From the NCBI GenBank assembly GCA_963791295.1, contig CAWBRY010000001.1, forward strand, positions 1,054,001-1,118,000: DNA of 64,000 nucleotides, written 5' to 3'. The notes below the pieces were generated by a model. It saw only the letters and a list, made by a program, of their open reading frames with translations. It made no database searches and was not told the origin of the DNA. The translations under genes were made by a program, and so were the position numbers. This document shows, piece after piece, positions 37,671 through 47,580 of this stretch (its first letter is position 1; every line of letters starts with the position of its first letter). Source of the stretch: CAWBRY01 sp963791295. Its GTDB lineage: Bacteria; Bacteroidota; Bacteroidia; Chitinophagales; Chitinophagaceae.

Positions 37671-40085
37671 ATGATCAGGAACTATTGGAAAGTCGCGGTG
37701 AGGTACTTGCTAAGAAACAGGGGATACACAGCTATTAATATCCTGGGATTGACTATCGGCATTGCCTGCTGCGTATTGATCATGCTCTTTGTTCGTAGCG
37801 AATGGAGTTATGATAAATTCCATGGTAAGGCCCAAAGAATCTATCGTCTCTGGCAGTATGAAAAAAGTGAAGGTCAGGAATTCATTAATACAGTAACACC
37901 ATTGTCCGCAGCGCAAGTAATCCAATCGACCTATCCCGAAGTAGAAGCTACCTGCCGCATTTTTTCCTTTAATCCGATCATTAAAGTCGGGCAAAATTCT
38001 TTTACCGAAGCGGTGCGGATGGTCGATTCTACATTCTTTAAGATTTTCGATTTTGAGTTGATTGAGGGTAACAGGATGAATCCCTTTCCCACAGCTAATT
38101 CCGTATTACTTACTCAGGAGACAGCCCGGAAATATTTCGGCAAAACAAATGCACTGGGAGAAAAAATTGAAATACAGTTGGGAGGAGAAAGGGTATTGTT
38201 TGCTGTAGCCGGAATTGTGAGCAAGCCTCCCGAAACCTCCAGCATAAAATATAACCTTGTCATTCCGTATTCCAATGCTCATTTAATGTTTCGCCCCAAC
38301 GCATTTAAGAGCTGGTTCAATGTACAGACTGAAAGCTATGTTATGGTGGGAAATGGCGTTAGGGGAGAGGACCTGGAAAAGAAGTTTCCCGCAATGATCA
38401 GACAATACCTGGGTGAAGACTACCGGGAGGGTGGATTCATGTTTCACCTCCAGCCGATCACCAACATACATTTGAACAACCGCATGCCTGCGGGCAATGA
38501 ACCTATCAGCAGTCCAAAGTATTCCTATATTCTTGGAACAATTGGTCTTTTGATCTTGCTGGTGGCCTGTGTGAATTTTATCATGCTATCTGTAGGCCGG
38601 TCATCTACGCGCGCACTGGAAGTTGGCGTGAGAAAGGTAATGGGCGCTGCAAGACAACAACTGGTTCGTCAGTTTTGGGGAGAAGCATTATTGCTGACGA
38701 TAGTATCCGTGATTACGGGCATGGTTGCCGCCGTCTTATTGCTCAAACCTTTCAATAAGATTGTGCAGCGCCAACTAGCGATCCATCTTGATCTTGGATT
38801 TATTGGCTTTTGCCTGGCGATCATCGGCTTAATTGCACTCATTGCCGGCATTTATCCGGCGATTATTCTTTCAGGTTTCCGTCCGGTAGAAGTGCTGAAG
38901 GGTAAATTAAGAATGAAAGCGAATAGCGGATGGTTCCGGCAGGGTTTGATCGTGGGGCAATTTGTAGCTTCTATTGCGATGATCATCTGCACCATCGCGG
39001 TGGGACGACAAATGAACTTCCTGAGAAATAAAGACCTCGGTTATCAAAAAGATCAGGTGGTTGTTGTATCGACAAATAAGCCGTCATCTACGGGGCGTCC
39101 GCTTGCTAATTTGTATCGGCAGGAGTTGCTAAAGCATCCCCAGGTGGCCAATGCCACAGTCTCCACCTACAGCTTTGCAGAAACACCGTGGATTGAATTG
39201 GGATTCACCGATGAAAAGAAAGTGTATAAGGGATTCCAATACAATTCAATCGATCCGTATTTTCTTAAGGCCATGGGATTGAAAATTGTGGCTGGGCGTG
39301 CATTCTTACCGGATAATTTGTCAGACGTTACAACAGCAGCCGTGGTGAATGAAGCTTTTGTGAAGGAGTTTGGCTTAACAGACCCTATTGGCAAGAAATT
39401 GCCCGGGCCGTTTGATCAACAGATTATCGGCGTGGTCAAGGATTTCAATTATATGTCTCTTCATAATAAAGTCAGGCCGCTGCTGCTAACGATCCAGTCG
39501 GACTCCATTGTGCGGCGAACAGAAAATCTTTCTTATGAATCTCCACCGCAACCAAGGATTTCGGTCTTGCTCCGAGGAGGAAATATTGCTTCCAGCATGG
39601 ATGTGTTGCGATCAACATGGAAGTCAGTGATTCCTGATCAGGATTTTGAGTTTCATTTCTTGGATGAATCGATTGATGCGATGTATCGTGCTGAAGAACG
39701 TACGAGCGAAATTGTGAAAATTGCATCGGGGCTATCCATCTTCATTGCCTGCATGGGACTTTTTGGCCTGGCTACGCTGATCGTCACCAGGCGCACCAAA
39801 GAAATCGGGATCCGAAAAGTATTAGGGGCGAATGTGTCCAGCATTGTCGGGCTTTTATCTCGCGACTTTGCCAGACTGATCATCATAGCCGCCGTGATTG
39901 CTTTTCCTTTAGCAGGATGGTTTATGAATGACTGGTTAAAAGATTTTGCATACCGGACTCATGTTAGTTGGTGGGTTTATTTGGTTGCCGGCACACTCGC
40001 GTTAACAGTGGCTTTGCTGACCATAGGAGTACAAGCTGTTAAGGCGGCGTTGATGAATCCGGTGAAAAGTTTGAGGACGGAATAG
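37671..40085 (+). CDS. FtsX/MacB-like ABC transporter permease P15
   Basis: This 804-residue permease starts MIRNYWKVAVRYLLRNRGYT, with Y for N in the usual W/F-R-N. The first coupling motif is RALEVGVRKVMGA (314-326), where L replaces the K of R-A-K-E, after SVGRSSTR; P24 has a similar A-I-G-R-S run. The second is RTKEIGIRKVLGAN (708-721). The tail is NPVKSLRTE after GVQAVKAALM. The second periplasmic domain carries GVVKDFNYMSLHNKVRPLLL followed by an insertion, VRRTENLSYESPPQPR, not seen in neighbours. TM5 reads GLIVGQFVASIAMIICTIAV. P15 and P24 are probably related. Confidence 0.95.
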   Translation: MIRNYWKVAVRYLLRNRGYTAINILGLTIGIACCVLIMLFVRSEWSYDKFHGKAQRIYRLWQYEKSEGQEFINTVTPLSAAQVIQSTYPEVEATCRIFSFNPIIKVGQNSFTEAVRMVDSTFFKIFDFELIEGNRMNPFPTANSVLLTQETARKYFGKTNALGEKIEIQLGGERVLFAVAGIVSKPPETSSIKYNLVIPYSNAHLMFRPNAFKSWFNVQTESYVMVGNGVRGEDLEKKFPAMIRQYLGEDYREGGFMFHLQPITNIHLNNRMPAGNEPISSPKYSYILGTIGLLILLVACVNFIMLSVGRSSTRALEVGVRKVMGAARQQLVRQFWGEALLLTIVSVITGMVAAVLLLKPFNKIVQRQLAIHLDLGFIGFCLAIIGLIALIAGIYPAIILSGFRPVEVLKGKLRMKANSGWFRQGLIVGQFVASIAMIICTIAVGRQMNFLRNKDLGYQKDQVVVVSTNKPSSTGRPLANLYRQELLKHPQVANATVSTYSFAETPWIELGFTDEKKVYKGFQYNSIDPYFLKAMGLKIVAGRAFLPDNLSDVTTAAVVNEAFVKEFGLTDPIGKKLPGPFDQQIIGVVKDFNYMSLHNKVRPLLLTIQSDSIVRRTENLSYESPPQPRISVLLRGGNIASSMDVLRSTWKSVIPDQDFEFHFLDESIDAMYRAEERTSEIVKIASGLSIFIACMGLFGLATLIVTRRTKEIGIRKVLGANVSSIVGLLSRDFARLIIIAAVIAFPLAGWFMNDWLKDFAYRTHVSWWVYLVAGTLALTVALLTIGVQAVKAALMNPVKSLRTE

Positions 40086-40090
40086 CGTGT

Positions 40091-40223
40091 ATTATTGATT
40101 ATTAATTAGATTATTGAGCATTAGTTATGAATATTATGAACAGCGGATATTATGATTAAAGTTTAAGGAGTATTCTAACAATTAAAATCAAAAAAATAAA
40201 ATAATCAATAATCAGTAATTAAG
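40091..40223. repeat. inverted AT-rich repeats across the 171-bp P15-P16 gap
   Basis: ATTATTGATTATTAATTA (from 40091) near the P15 stop and AATAATCAATAATCAGTAATTAAG (40200-40223) near the P16 start are inverted copies of the junction repeat. They are about 85 bp apart. The sequence between them is AT-rich and non-coding, with no promoter I can support. This is the longest gap in the array. Confidence 0.6.
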
Positions 40224-40256
40224 TATTAAGAAAGCCCACAATAAAAAAACTTCCCT

Positions 40257-42677
40257 ATGTTCAAGAATTATTTAAAGACAGCAATCAGAAGTCTGGCCAG
40301 GAATCGCAGTTATTCCATCCTTAACATGGCGGGCCTCGCAGCGGGCATTGCCATTTGCCTGGCGATCTTTATCATCATCAGGTTTGAATCCAGCTTTGAT
40401 AACTTTCATTCCAAGAAGGATCGAATCTACCGCGTATTAACGGAGTATCATCACGCCGATGCCGCGAATATATTTTATGGGAATGGAGTTCCGCGTCCGC
40501 TGCCGTCTGCATTGCGAAATAATTTTCCTCAGGTTGCAAAGGTGACCACCATTTATACGGAAGGCAACGATCAGTTGTTGGTCATGGGGGACAATGGTCA
40601 ACCTATCCGGAAATTTAAAGAGGAGAAAGGAGTCTTTTTTTTAGAACCTTCATTTTTTGACATTTTCGACTTTCCCTGGCTGGCGGGAAATCCTACCACA
40701 GCCCTGAAACAACCTAATTCGGTAGTCCTCACGAAAGAAACTGCGGAAAAATATTTCGGTGATTGGAAGCAGTCAATAGGGAAAACATTGAAATGGAATA
40801 ACCGCGGTCTATTAAAAGTTACCGGTGTACTCGCAACCATACCTGAAAATTCGGATTTCCAATTAAAAGTGGTGATTTCATATGGTACTGACTATACCGC
40901 GGAGTTTGCTCAGTCTACTAATTGGGATGGGACGGGAACCAGTTTTGGATGTTATGTATTGCTAATGCCTAATTCTTCACCAGCTCAGATCAATAGTGAA
41001 CTGGGAAAACTATCACGAAAAATGAAATCTGCTGATAACAAGGATAGCCAAGTCATTCAGGCACTTTCGCAAGTTCATTACGATACGCAGGCCGGCAACT
41101 ATAGTGGCAAATCTATGAGCCGAAAATTAATCAGCGTCCTTTGGCTGATAGCAGGCTTTATTTTACTTATAGCCTGTACCAATTTCATCAATCTGTCTAC
41201 AGCATTAGCCGTAAACAGGTCCAGGGAGGTAGGAGTAAGAAAAGTATTGGGGAGCAACAAGCGGCAATTAGTTACGCAATTTATAATGGAAACTCTCCTC
41301 ATCGTAATCACTTCAGTTGCCTTTGCTATCGGTATTGCGGCTCTAGCTCTCCCATTGATCGGTAAAATACTCAACATACCCGTTGTCCTGAATGTACTTC
41401 AGCAACCGGAAATCATTTTATTCTTGTTGGTTCTAACGGTAGTGGTCACCGCCCTGGCGGGCTTCTATCCTTCACTTGTTCTTTCGGGATTCAATCCTAT
41501 TAATGCTTTGAACAGCCAACGTTCAATGAAGAGCAAAAAGGGGGTAACTCTAAGAAGAGGGTTGGTTGTATTTCAATTCGTCATTGCACAGGCATTGATC
41601 ATTGGGACGCTGGTCATGGTAAAGCAGATGAATTATTTTATCAGTCGACCGCTTGGCTTTGACAAGGAAGCAATTGTGAATGTCCCGTTTCCGAGTGACA
41701 GCGCGGGGATTAGCAAGTTGGATTACTTACGGAAAAAACTCCTCTCTACTCCCGGAATACAGAATGTGAGCTTTAGTTCCAATACACCTGTTGAGGATGA
41801 TAACGATAACTGGACCACATTCAAGTTCAATCGCGCCGCGAAGGAAACCGATTTCTACGCTATTAATAAGTGGACAGATGAACAATATCTTCCCACCTAT
41901 CAACTACCGCTGGTTGCGGGCAGAAATCTGGAACCATCGGATACAGTTAGGGAATTCCTGGTAAATGAGTTGCTCGTCAAGAATTTGGGGTTCAAAAATG
42001 CAGAGGAAGTGTTGAACAAGGAAATTGACCTTTGGGATGGGCGGATAAAAGGAACCATCGTTGGCGTATTGAAAGAGTTTAATACGCGGTCATTCCGCCG
42101 CGACCTGGCGCCCGTTATAATGTCCACTTTGAAAGGAGGATATAGTCAGGCTGGCATCAAACTAACATCTGCAAATATCCTGACTGCGATGAAATCCGTT
42201 GAGAGTTTATGGCAGGAGATATTCCCCGATTTTGTCTACGAATATCAATTTCTCGATGATAAAGTGGCGAGCTTCTACGCCCAGGAATCCAGGCTATCTC
42301 ATTTATATAAAATATTTGCGGCAATTGCCATTTTATTAAGCTGTCTTGGACTGTATGGATTGGCATCGTTCATGGCAGTCCAGCGAATCAAGGAAGTTGG
42401 CATTCGAAAAGTATTGGGGGCATCGTCGGGAAGTATCGTCTATCTTTTTTCAAAAGAATTCATCCTGCTGATTGCGATCGCATTCGTGGTGGCTTCCCCC
42501 ATCGCCTGGTATTTCATGCACAAATGGTTGCAGGATTATCCCTTCCGGATCAATATAAGTTGGTGGATTTTTATCGCCGGAGGTCTGGCTTCTGTAGTGA
42601 TTGCCTTGATTACCGTAAGTTTTCAGGCTATCAGGGCAGCCATTACGAACCCGGTAAAAACATTGCGAACAGAATAA
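40257..42677 (+). CDS. FtsX/MacB-like ABC transporter permease P16, divergent subgroup
   Basis: This 806-residue permease is a clear relative of P9. Both have ESSFDNFHSKKDRIYRVLTEY-type text after TM1, FPWLAGNP and KYFGDWKQSIGKT in the first periplasmic domain, SGFNPINALNS-like text before TM5, and an unusual TM5 (RRGLVVFQFVIAQALIIGT). Coupling motifs are RSREVGVRKVLGS (321-333) and RIKEVGIRKVLGAS (710-723); tail NPVKTLRTE. The second signature is GVLKEFNTRSFRRDLAPVIM, with K-E for K-D. It follows the longest gap in the array and precedes P17 by 11 bp. P9, P16 and P25 are spaced about 18.6 and 22.3 kb apart. Confidence 0.95.
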   Translation: MFKNYLKTAIRSLARNRSYSILNMAGLAAGIAICLAIFIIIRFESSFDNFHSKKDRIYRVLTEYHHADAANIFYGNGVPRPLPSALRNNFPQVAKVTTIYTEGNDQLLVMGDNGQPIRKFKEEKGVFFLEPSFFDIFDFPWLAGNPTTALKQPNSVVLTKETAEKYFGDWKQSIGKTLKWNNRGLLKVTGVLATIPENSDFQLKVVISYGTDYTAEFAQSTNWDGTGTSFGCYVLLMPNSSPAQINSELGKLSRKMKSADNKDSQVIQALSQVHYDTQAGNYSGKSMSRKLISVLWLIAGFILLIACTNFINLSTALAVNRSREVGVRKVLGSNKRQLVTQFIMETLLIVITSVAFAIGIAALALPLIGKILNIPVVLNVLQQPEIILFLLVLTVVVTALAGFYPSLVLSGFNPINALNSQRSMKSKKGVTLRRGLVVFQFVIAQALIIGTLVMVKQMNYFISRPLGFDKEAIVNVPFPSDSAGISKLDYLRKKLLSTPGIQNVSFSSNTPVEDDNDNWTTFKFNRAAKETDFYAINKWTDEQYLPTYQLPLVAGRNLEPSDTVREFLVNELLVKNLGFKNAEEVLNKEIDLWDGRIKGTIVGVLKEFNTRSFRRDLAPVIMSTLKGGYSQAGIKLTSANILTAMKSVESLWQEIFPDFVYEYQFLDDKVASFYAQESRLSHLYKIFAAIAILLSCLGLYGLASFMAVQRIKEVGIRKVLGASSGSIVYLFSKEFILLIAIAFVVASPIAWYFMHKWLQDYPFRINISWWIFIAGGLASVVIALITVSFQAIRAAITNPVKTLRTE

Positions 42678-42688
42678 ATAATCGTCCT

Positions 42689-45091
42689 ATGTTGCGAAAC
42701 TATCTTAAGTCGGCGTGGCGAGTGCTTATGAAAAGCAAACTATTTTCGGCCATCAATATTTTTGGCCTATCCATTGGCCTTGCTTGCTTTATTCTGATGT
42801 TCTTGCTGATACAGCATGAGTTGAGCTTCGATAAGTTCAATCATGAGGCAAATAATATTTACAGGATAACATCAACTCCCCTGGAAGGCAAGGACAAGAA
42901 AGAACTGGCAGTGACTCCTGCGCCCTGGGCCCCTCTGATGAAAAAGGAATACCCGGAGATAAAGGAATATGTGCGCCTATTGAAGGATGAAAAAACAGTG
43001 ATCGGTCAACCGGGCGAACAGCATTTTTACGAATCAGGCCTTCTTTACGCTGACTCGACTTTCTTCAAAATATTTTCATTCACTCTTGAAAGAGGGGATA
43101 TAAGAAACGCATTGGACAGACCAAATTCTGTTCTTCTGACAAAGGAATCAGCGAGGAAATATTTTGGCGAGGCCGACCCTATTGGAAAGACGCTCGAAGT
43201 AAATTCTTTTGGAAGATCATTTAATGTCGAGGTAACCGGCATTATCAGTAAGCCTCCGGAGAACTCGCATTTTAGTTTTCAATTCCTCGTCTCCCTGCAA
43301 TCTTTAGGAGACCTCGGTGAAATGTGGTCCTTTCACATGATGCAATCCTATGTTTTGCTAAATGAGAACGCTTCTTTAAAAGCCATTCAAAACAAAGTGA
43401 GTGGTTTTTCAGACCGATATATTGCCAACAATCCACAGGCCGATGGGAAACAGGATATCCGTCTTCAACCGCTGACAAGCATTCACCTTCATTCAAAAAT
43501 GACGGGAGAGTTGGGCAGTAACGGCGACATTGCTTATATATATGTATTTGCCGGAGTGGCTCTTTTTATCCTGCTGATCGCCTGCTTCAATTTTACCAAC
43601 CTTTCTTCTGCCCGTTCTTTTTCGAGAGCCAAAGAAGTAGGACTGAGGAAAGTAGTCGGCGCTATCAGAGGTCAGTTGATGCGACAATTCCTGGGAGAAA
43701 CCGTTGTATTCGCGTCGATTGCCCTGATCATTGCATTATTAATTGCCTACCTGGTACTTCCGGCATTCAATCAGTTAGCCGGACGACAACTGGAATTGAA
43801 CATATTGCACAATTCCATTTTGCTTCCGCTTCTAATTGGCCTGGTATTATTTACTTCCCTGATCTCCGGTCTTTATCCCGCCGGCATCCTGGCTTCTTTC
43901 AAGCCGGTAGAAGTATTGAAGGGAAAATTGTTGAAAGGTAGCGGTGGTATTTCTTTTAGGAAGATATTGGTTACACTGCAGTTCATCGTCTCCATTGTTC
44001 TGATGGGATGCACGTTGGTGCTTACGAAGCAATTGACATTTTTACAGAATAAGAAGATCGGGTTTGAAAAAGAGAATGTGATGGTATTGACGTTACCCAG
44101 GAACACTGACTCCACCAAACTGCAATCATTTAAATCATCGCTTCTCAATGATCCGGGAGTTCGTTCTGTCGCCGCCTCATCGTCAGTACCCGGGACGAAT
44201 ATTCCTGTCAACCAGGTGAATGATGGCGATGCGGACTTGCGCAAGGCAATTTCAATGCAAATGCTTTTTATAGACAACGACTTCATCCGCACTATGGATA
44301 TGAAGTTGGTTGCGGGGAGAGATTTTTCAAAAGATCATCCCACCGATCGATGGGCAGGCTTCGTTTTAAATGAAGAAGCAGTTAGGAAAGGTGGGTGGAA
44401 ATCTCCTTCCGAGGCGATTGGCAAACCTTTTCAATGGGTTCTCCCCAACGCCGTAATAAAGGCGGGGACCATCATAGGCGTGGTGAAGGATTTTAATATC
44501 ACACCACTGAAATCGACCGTGATGCCCTTGGTCATGCATATCCTGCCTCAACGGTTTCAATATCTCTATATCCGGTTCAACCATGCACAGGCTGGTAATA
44601 TTGTCAACAGTGTGGGAAAGACGTTTAATGAATTTTATTCCACTCAATCCTTTGAATATTCATTTTTGGATGACACGCTGGCCTCGATGTATAAGAATGA
44701 AAGAAAGCTGAGCATTATTTTCAGCTATTTTTCTTCGCTGGCTATCGTCATTGCCTGCCTGGGAATCTTTGGATTGTCGCTTTATTCGATACAACAACGC
44801 ATGCGGGAAATTGGGATCAGGAAGGTATTGGGATCGTCGATTGCAGGTGTCACCAATCTTTTAATGTGGGAATTTATCAAACCGATTTTGCTCGCTACCA
44901 TTATATCTATTCCGATTATTTGGGTTGGAATGAACCAATGGCTCTCAAATTTTGCTTATCGCACTCCAATTAGCTGGTGGATATTCTTAGTCTCCGGGAT
45001 GTTGGTGTTGTCGATTGCTTTGATCACGATAGGCTTCCAGGCCATTAAAGCAGCAACGGCCAACCCGGTAAAAAGTTTAAGGACAGAGTAA
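42689..45091 (+). CDS. FtsX/MacB-like ABC transporter permease P17
   Basis: The open frame reaches back to 42524 inside P16, but the family start MLRNYLKSAWRVLMKSK is at 42689, 11 bp after P16; this gives 800 residues. Coupling motifs are RAKEVGLRKVVGA (313-325) and RMREIGIRKVLGSS (704-717). The helix after the second motif reads NLLMWEFIKPILLA, where nearly all others have LLSKDF or LLSRDF; this changes the charge at a site close to the membrane. The tail is NPVKSLRTE. The second periplasmic domain has GVVKDFNITPLKSTVMPLVM and HILPQR, linking it to P5 and P20. Confidence 0.95.
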   Translation: MLRNYLKSAWRVLMKSKLFSAINIFGLSIGLACFILMFLLIQHELSFDKFNHEANNIYRITSTPLEGKDKKELAVTPAPWAPLMKKEYPEIKEYVRLLKDEKTVIGQPGEQHFYESGLLYADSTFFKIFSFTLERGDIRNALDRPNSVLLTKESARKYFGEADPIGKTLEVNSFGRSFNVEVTGIISKPPENSHFSFQFLVSLQSLGDLGEMWSFHMMQSYVLLNENASLKAIQNKVSGFSDRYIANNPQADGKQDIRLQPLTSIHLHSKMTGELGSNGDIAYIYVFAGVALFILLIACFNFTNLSSARSFSRAKEVGLRKVVGAIRGQLMRQFLGETVVFASIALIIALLIAYLVLPAFNQLAGRQLELNILHNSILLPLLIGLVLFTSLISGLYPAGILASFKPVEVLKGKLLKGSGGISFRKILVTLQFIVSIVLMGCTLVLTKQLTFLQNKKIGFEKENVMVLTLPRNTDSTKLQSFKSSLLNDPGVRSVAASSSVPGTNIPVNQVNDGDADLRKAISMQMLFIDNDFIRTMDMKLVAGRDFSKDHPTDRWAGFVLNEEAVRKGGWKSPSEAIGKPFQWVLPNAVIKAGTIIGVVKDFNITPLKSTVMPLVMHILPQRFQYLYIRFNHAQAGNIVNSVGKTFNEFYSTQSFEYSFLDDTLASMYKNERKLSIIFSYFSSLAIVIACLGIFGLSLYSIQQRMREIGIRKVLGSSIAGVTNLLMWEFIKPILLATIISIPIIWVGMNQWLSNFAYRTPISWWIFLVSGMLVLSIALITIGFQAIKAATANPVKSLRTE

Positions 45092-45115
45092 AACAAAACA
45101 TAAAAACCATGATCT

Positions 45116-47572
45116 ATGTTTTTTAAAAATATCCCATTTATCCTTCGCCGTTTCGGCCGGCAAAAACTAACGACGGCTCTGCATATAATTGGGTTGACAC
45201 TGGGCATCACTGTCTGCTTGTTGATCGGACTATTTATAAGGTATGAATTGAGTTTTGACGCCTATCATGTGAAGGCTAAAAGGATTTACCGCATCAATCA
45301 GGTCTGGGTGGACTTTGGAAAAAAAGAGTTTCATTATTCTACTCCATTCCCACTGGCGGAGCAGATTCGAAAGGATGTTCCCGGCCTGGAAAATGTAACC
45401 AAAGTGCATCATCCTTTCCAGGCAGTCGTGGAGATCAATCCCACAAAGAGATTTAAACAGGATCACGTAATGATGACCGACCCTGAATTCCTGGATGTGT
45501 TCGATGTAAAAGTGCTGGAAGGAAATGGGCATGAAGCCCTGAGAAAACCTTACCAGGCTTTGTTGACCGAAACCACTGCAAAAAAATTCTATGGAACGGA
45601 GGATCCGCTGGGCAAGGTTTTTAAGTACAATGAGCAGTTTAACATTACCGTCGCCGGAGTCATAAAGGATTTTCCAGGCAATACCCATTTACCGGCTTCC
45701 ATGTTACTTTCCTTTTCCAATGATGAGAAATTTCTGAATACCAGCACTACTCACTACGGATCAGTTTCCGGAGGCTCCACATTCATCGTTCTGCCGGAAG
45801 GTACCAAGCCCGGAAATGGGTTGCAAGCAAGTCTGCAAAGCATCTATGATCGTGAGCTGAATAGTCAACCCTGGATGGGTAAGGATTCGCACGTTGAAAT
45901 GGAATTGCAACCATTGAGCAATATTCATTTCAATTCCAAATATGCCGGTGGTGGCGAATGGATAAAATCTATCAATTCGCAGTGGCTTTGGTTTTTCGGA
46001 GCAGTGGGATTGGCGGTATTAGTATTAGCCTGTATAAATTTCATCAATCTTTCAACTGCCCAGGCCATCACCCGCGCAAAGGAAGTCGGTGTAAGAAAAT
46101 CCATCGGAGCGGGACGTGCTCAATTGATCACCCAATTTCTAAGTGAAGCCTTGCTGCTTGTTTTATTTGCGGGGATATTGGGAGTTATTGTAGCGAAATT
46201 GTCTATTCCTTCTATCAATCAACTTACCGGTAAGCAAATTACATTTGATCTGCTTCGCTCTTTTTCTTTGTTGGGTTCCTTGCTCACAGGAATTCTATTG
46301 ACGGCAATACTTGCTGGAATCTATCCGGCATGGGTGATTACCAAATTCCGGCCAGCCACCACACTCAAAGCCGGCTCGGTAAATGCAAATCCTCAGTCGG
46401 CCTTGTTGAGAAAAGCTTTGGTGGTCCTTCAATTCAGTATTTCAATCTGCCTGCTTATTGGTCTCTTACTCATTGGACGCCAAATGCGATATATGCAGCA
46501 GAAGAATTTAGGTTTCGATAAGGAAAATATGGTCGTTCTCGCTTTTCCACAGGGCAGCAAGATGGAGATAATGCAACGATTTGCCAATGGATTGCGGGAT
46601 ATCCCAGCGATTAGCGGTTGGTCTTTTTCAACCAGTCCACCGAGCGGCGGAGAAAATACACATTGGGGCACTCGCATGAGCATTATTGGACCCGACGATC
46701 CAAATAATAAGCAGGTCACTTTGATCATGACCGATGAGAATTTCGGTTCACTATACGATTTGAAACTTAAGGCCGGACGTTTTAATATACCTGCTGATAC
46801 AAATGCTGTTTCAAATTCTATTCCGGAAGGCCAACGTTATGCAAAGGCGATAGTCAACGAAAAATTAGTGGAAGAAATGGGATTTGGAACTCCCCAAGCG
46901 GCGATTGGTAAGCGTTTTTGGATAGGAATGAATGGATGGAATCCCGAAATCGTTGGTGTGGTTGGCGACTTTAATACGGGATCCCTACATGAAGCTATCA
47001 AGCCATCCCTCATTTCCTTGTACCTGCCATATTGCGATAAATTGAGTATAAAACTCAGGGCAGGAACTAACATACCTGCAACGATCAACAAGATTGGCTT
47101 GAACTTCCGTGACAATTTCCCGGAAGGTGTATTTGATTTCAATTTCCTGGATGAAGAATTAAACGCCCTGTATAAAACAGAGGCGCGTTTGTATGTGCTG
47201 TTTAAAATATTTTCTATCCTGGCTATGCTGATCTCCTGCTTGGGGCTTTGGGGGTTGATCACCTTTGCCGCTCAACAAAGGGTGAAGGAGATTGGAATTC
47301 GAAAAATATTGGGAGCCTCTATCACCCGGATCGTTTCCTTATTGACAAAAGATTTTTTGATTTTAGTAGGAATTTCCATTGCTATCTCAGCACCATTGGC
47401 ATGGTGGGGCGTCCATAAGTGGCTGCAGGACTTTGCATTCCGAATTCATATTGGTTGGGTTGTGTTCGTAGTGGCAGGCCTGGCCGCTATCCTGATAACA
47501 TTGTTAACAGTAGGGTTCCGGGCTATTCGTGCTGCGATTGCCAACCCGGTTAAAAACTTAAGAACAGAATAA
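45116..47572 (+). CDS. FtsX/MacB-like ABC transporter permease P18, divergent N-terminus
   Basis: This 818-residue permease has the most divergent N-terminus in the array: MFFKNIPFILRRFGRQKLTT in place of MI-R/K-NY-F/L-K. An ATG at 45109 is out of frame, so 45116 is the likely start. Coupling motifs are RAKEVGVRKSIGA (320-332) and RVKEIGIRKILGAS (722-735); tail NPVKNLRTE after GFRAIRAAIA. The second periplasmic domain has an insertion, ADTNAVSNSIPEGQRYAK, before its VNEKLV element, and GVVGDFNTGSLHEAIKPSLI with G for K. It lies 24 bp after P17 and 8 bp before P19. Confidence 0.95.
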   Translation: MFFKNIPFILRRFGRQKLTTALHIIGLTLGITVCLLIGLFIRYELSFDAYHVKAKRIYRINQVWVDFGKKEFHYSTPFPLAEQIRKDVPGLENVTKVHHPFQAVVEINPTKRFKQDHVMMTDPEFLDVFDVKVLEGNGHEALRKPYQALLTETTAKKFYGTEDPLGKVFKYNEQFNITVAGVIKDFPGNTHLPASMLLSFSNDEKFLNTSTTHYGSVSGGSTFIVLPEGTKPGNGLQASLQSIYDRELNSQPWMGKDSHVEMELQPLSNIHFNSKYAGGGEWIKSINSQWLWFFGAVGLAVLVLACINFINLSTAQAITRAKEVGVRKSIGAGRAQLITQFLSEALLLVLFAGILGVIVAKLSIPSINQLTGKQITFDLLRSFSLLGSLLTGILLTAILAGIYPAWVITKFRPATTLKAGSVNANPQSALLRKALVVLQFSISICLLIGLLLIGRQMRYMQQKNLGFDKENMVVLAFPQGSKMEIMQRFANGLRDIPAISGWSFSTSPPSGGENTHWGTRMSIIGPDDPNNKQVTLIMTDENFGSLYDLKLKAGRFNIPADTNAVSNSIPEGQRYAKAIVNEKLVEEMGFGTPQAAIGKRFWIGMNGWNPEIVGVVGDFNTGSLHEAIKPSLISLYLPYCDKLSIKLRAGTNIPATINKIGLNFRDNFPEGVFDFNFLDEELNALYKTEARLYVLFKIFSILAMLISCLGLWGLITFAAQQRVKEIGIRKILGASITRIVSLLTKDFLILVGISIAISAPLAWWGVHKWLQDFAFRIHIGWVVFVVAGLAAILITLLTVGFRAIRAAIANPVKNLRTE

Positions 47573-47580
47573 GTGTCGCC

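Noticed and set aside
42524..42688. Upstream extension of P17 from an ATG inside P16
   Set aside because: The 55 additional residues overlap the P16 coding end in another frame; MLRNYLK at 42689 matches the family start.
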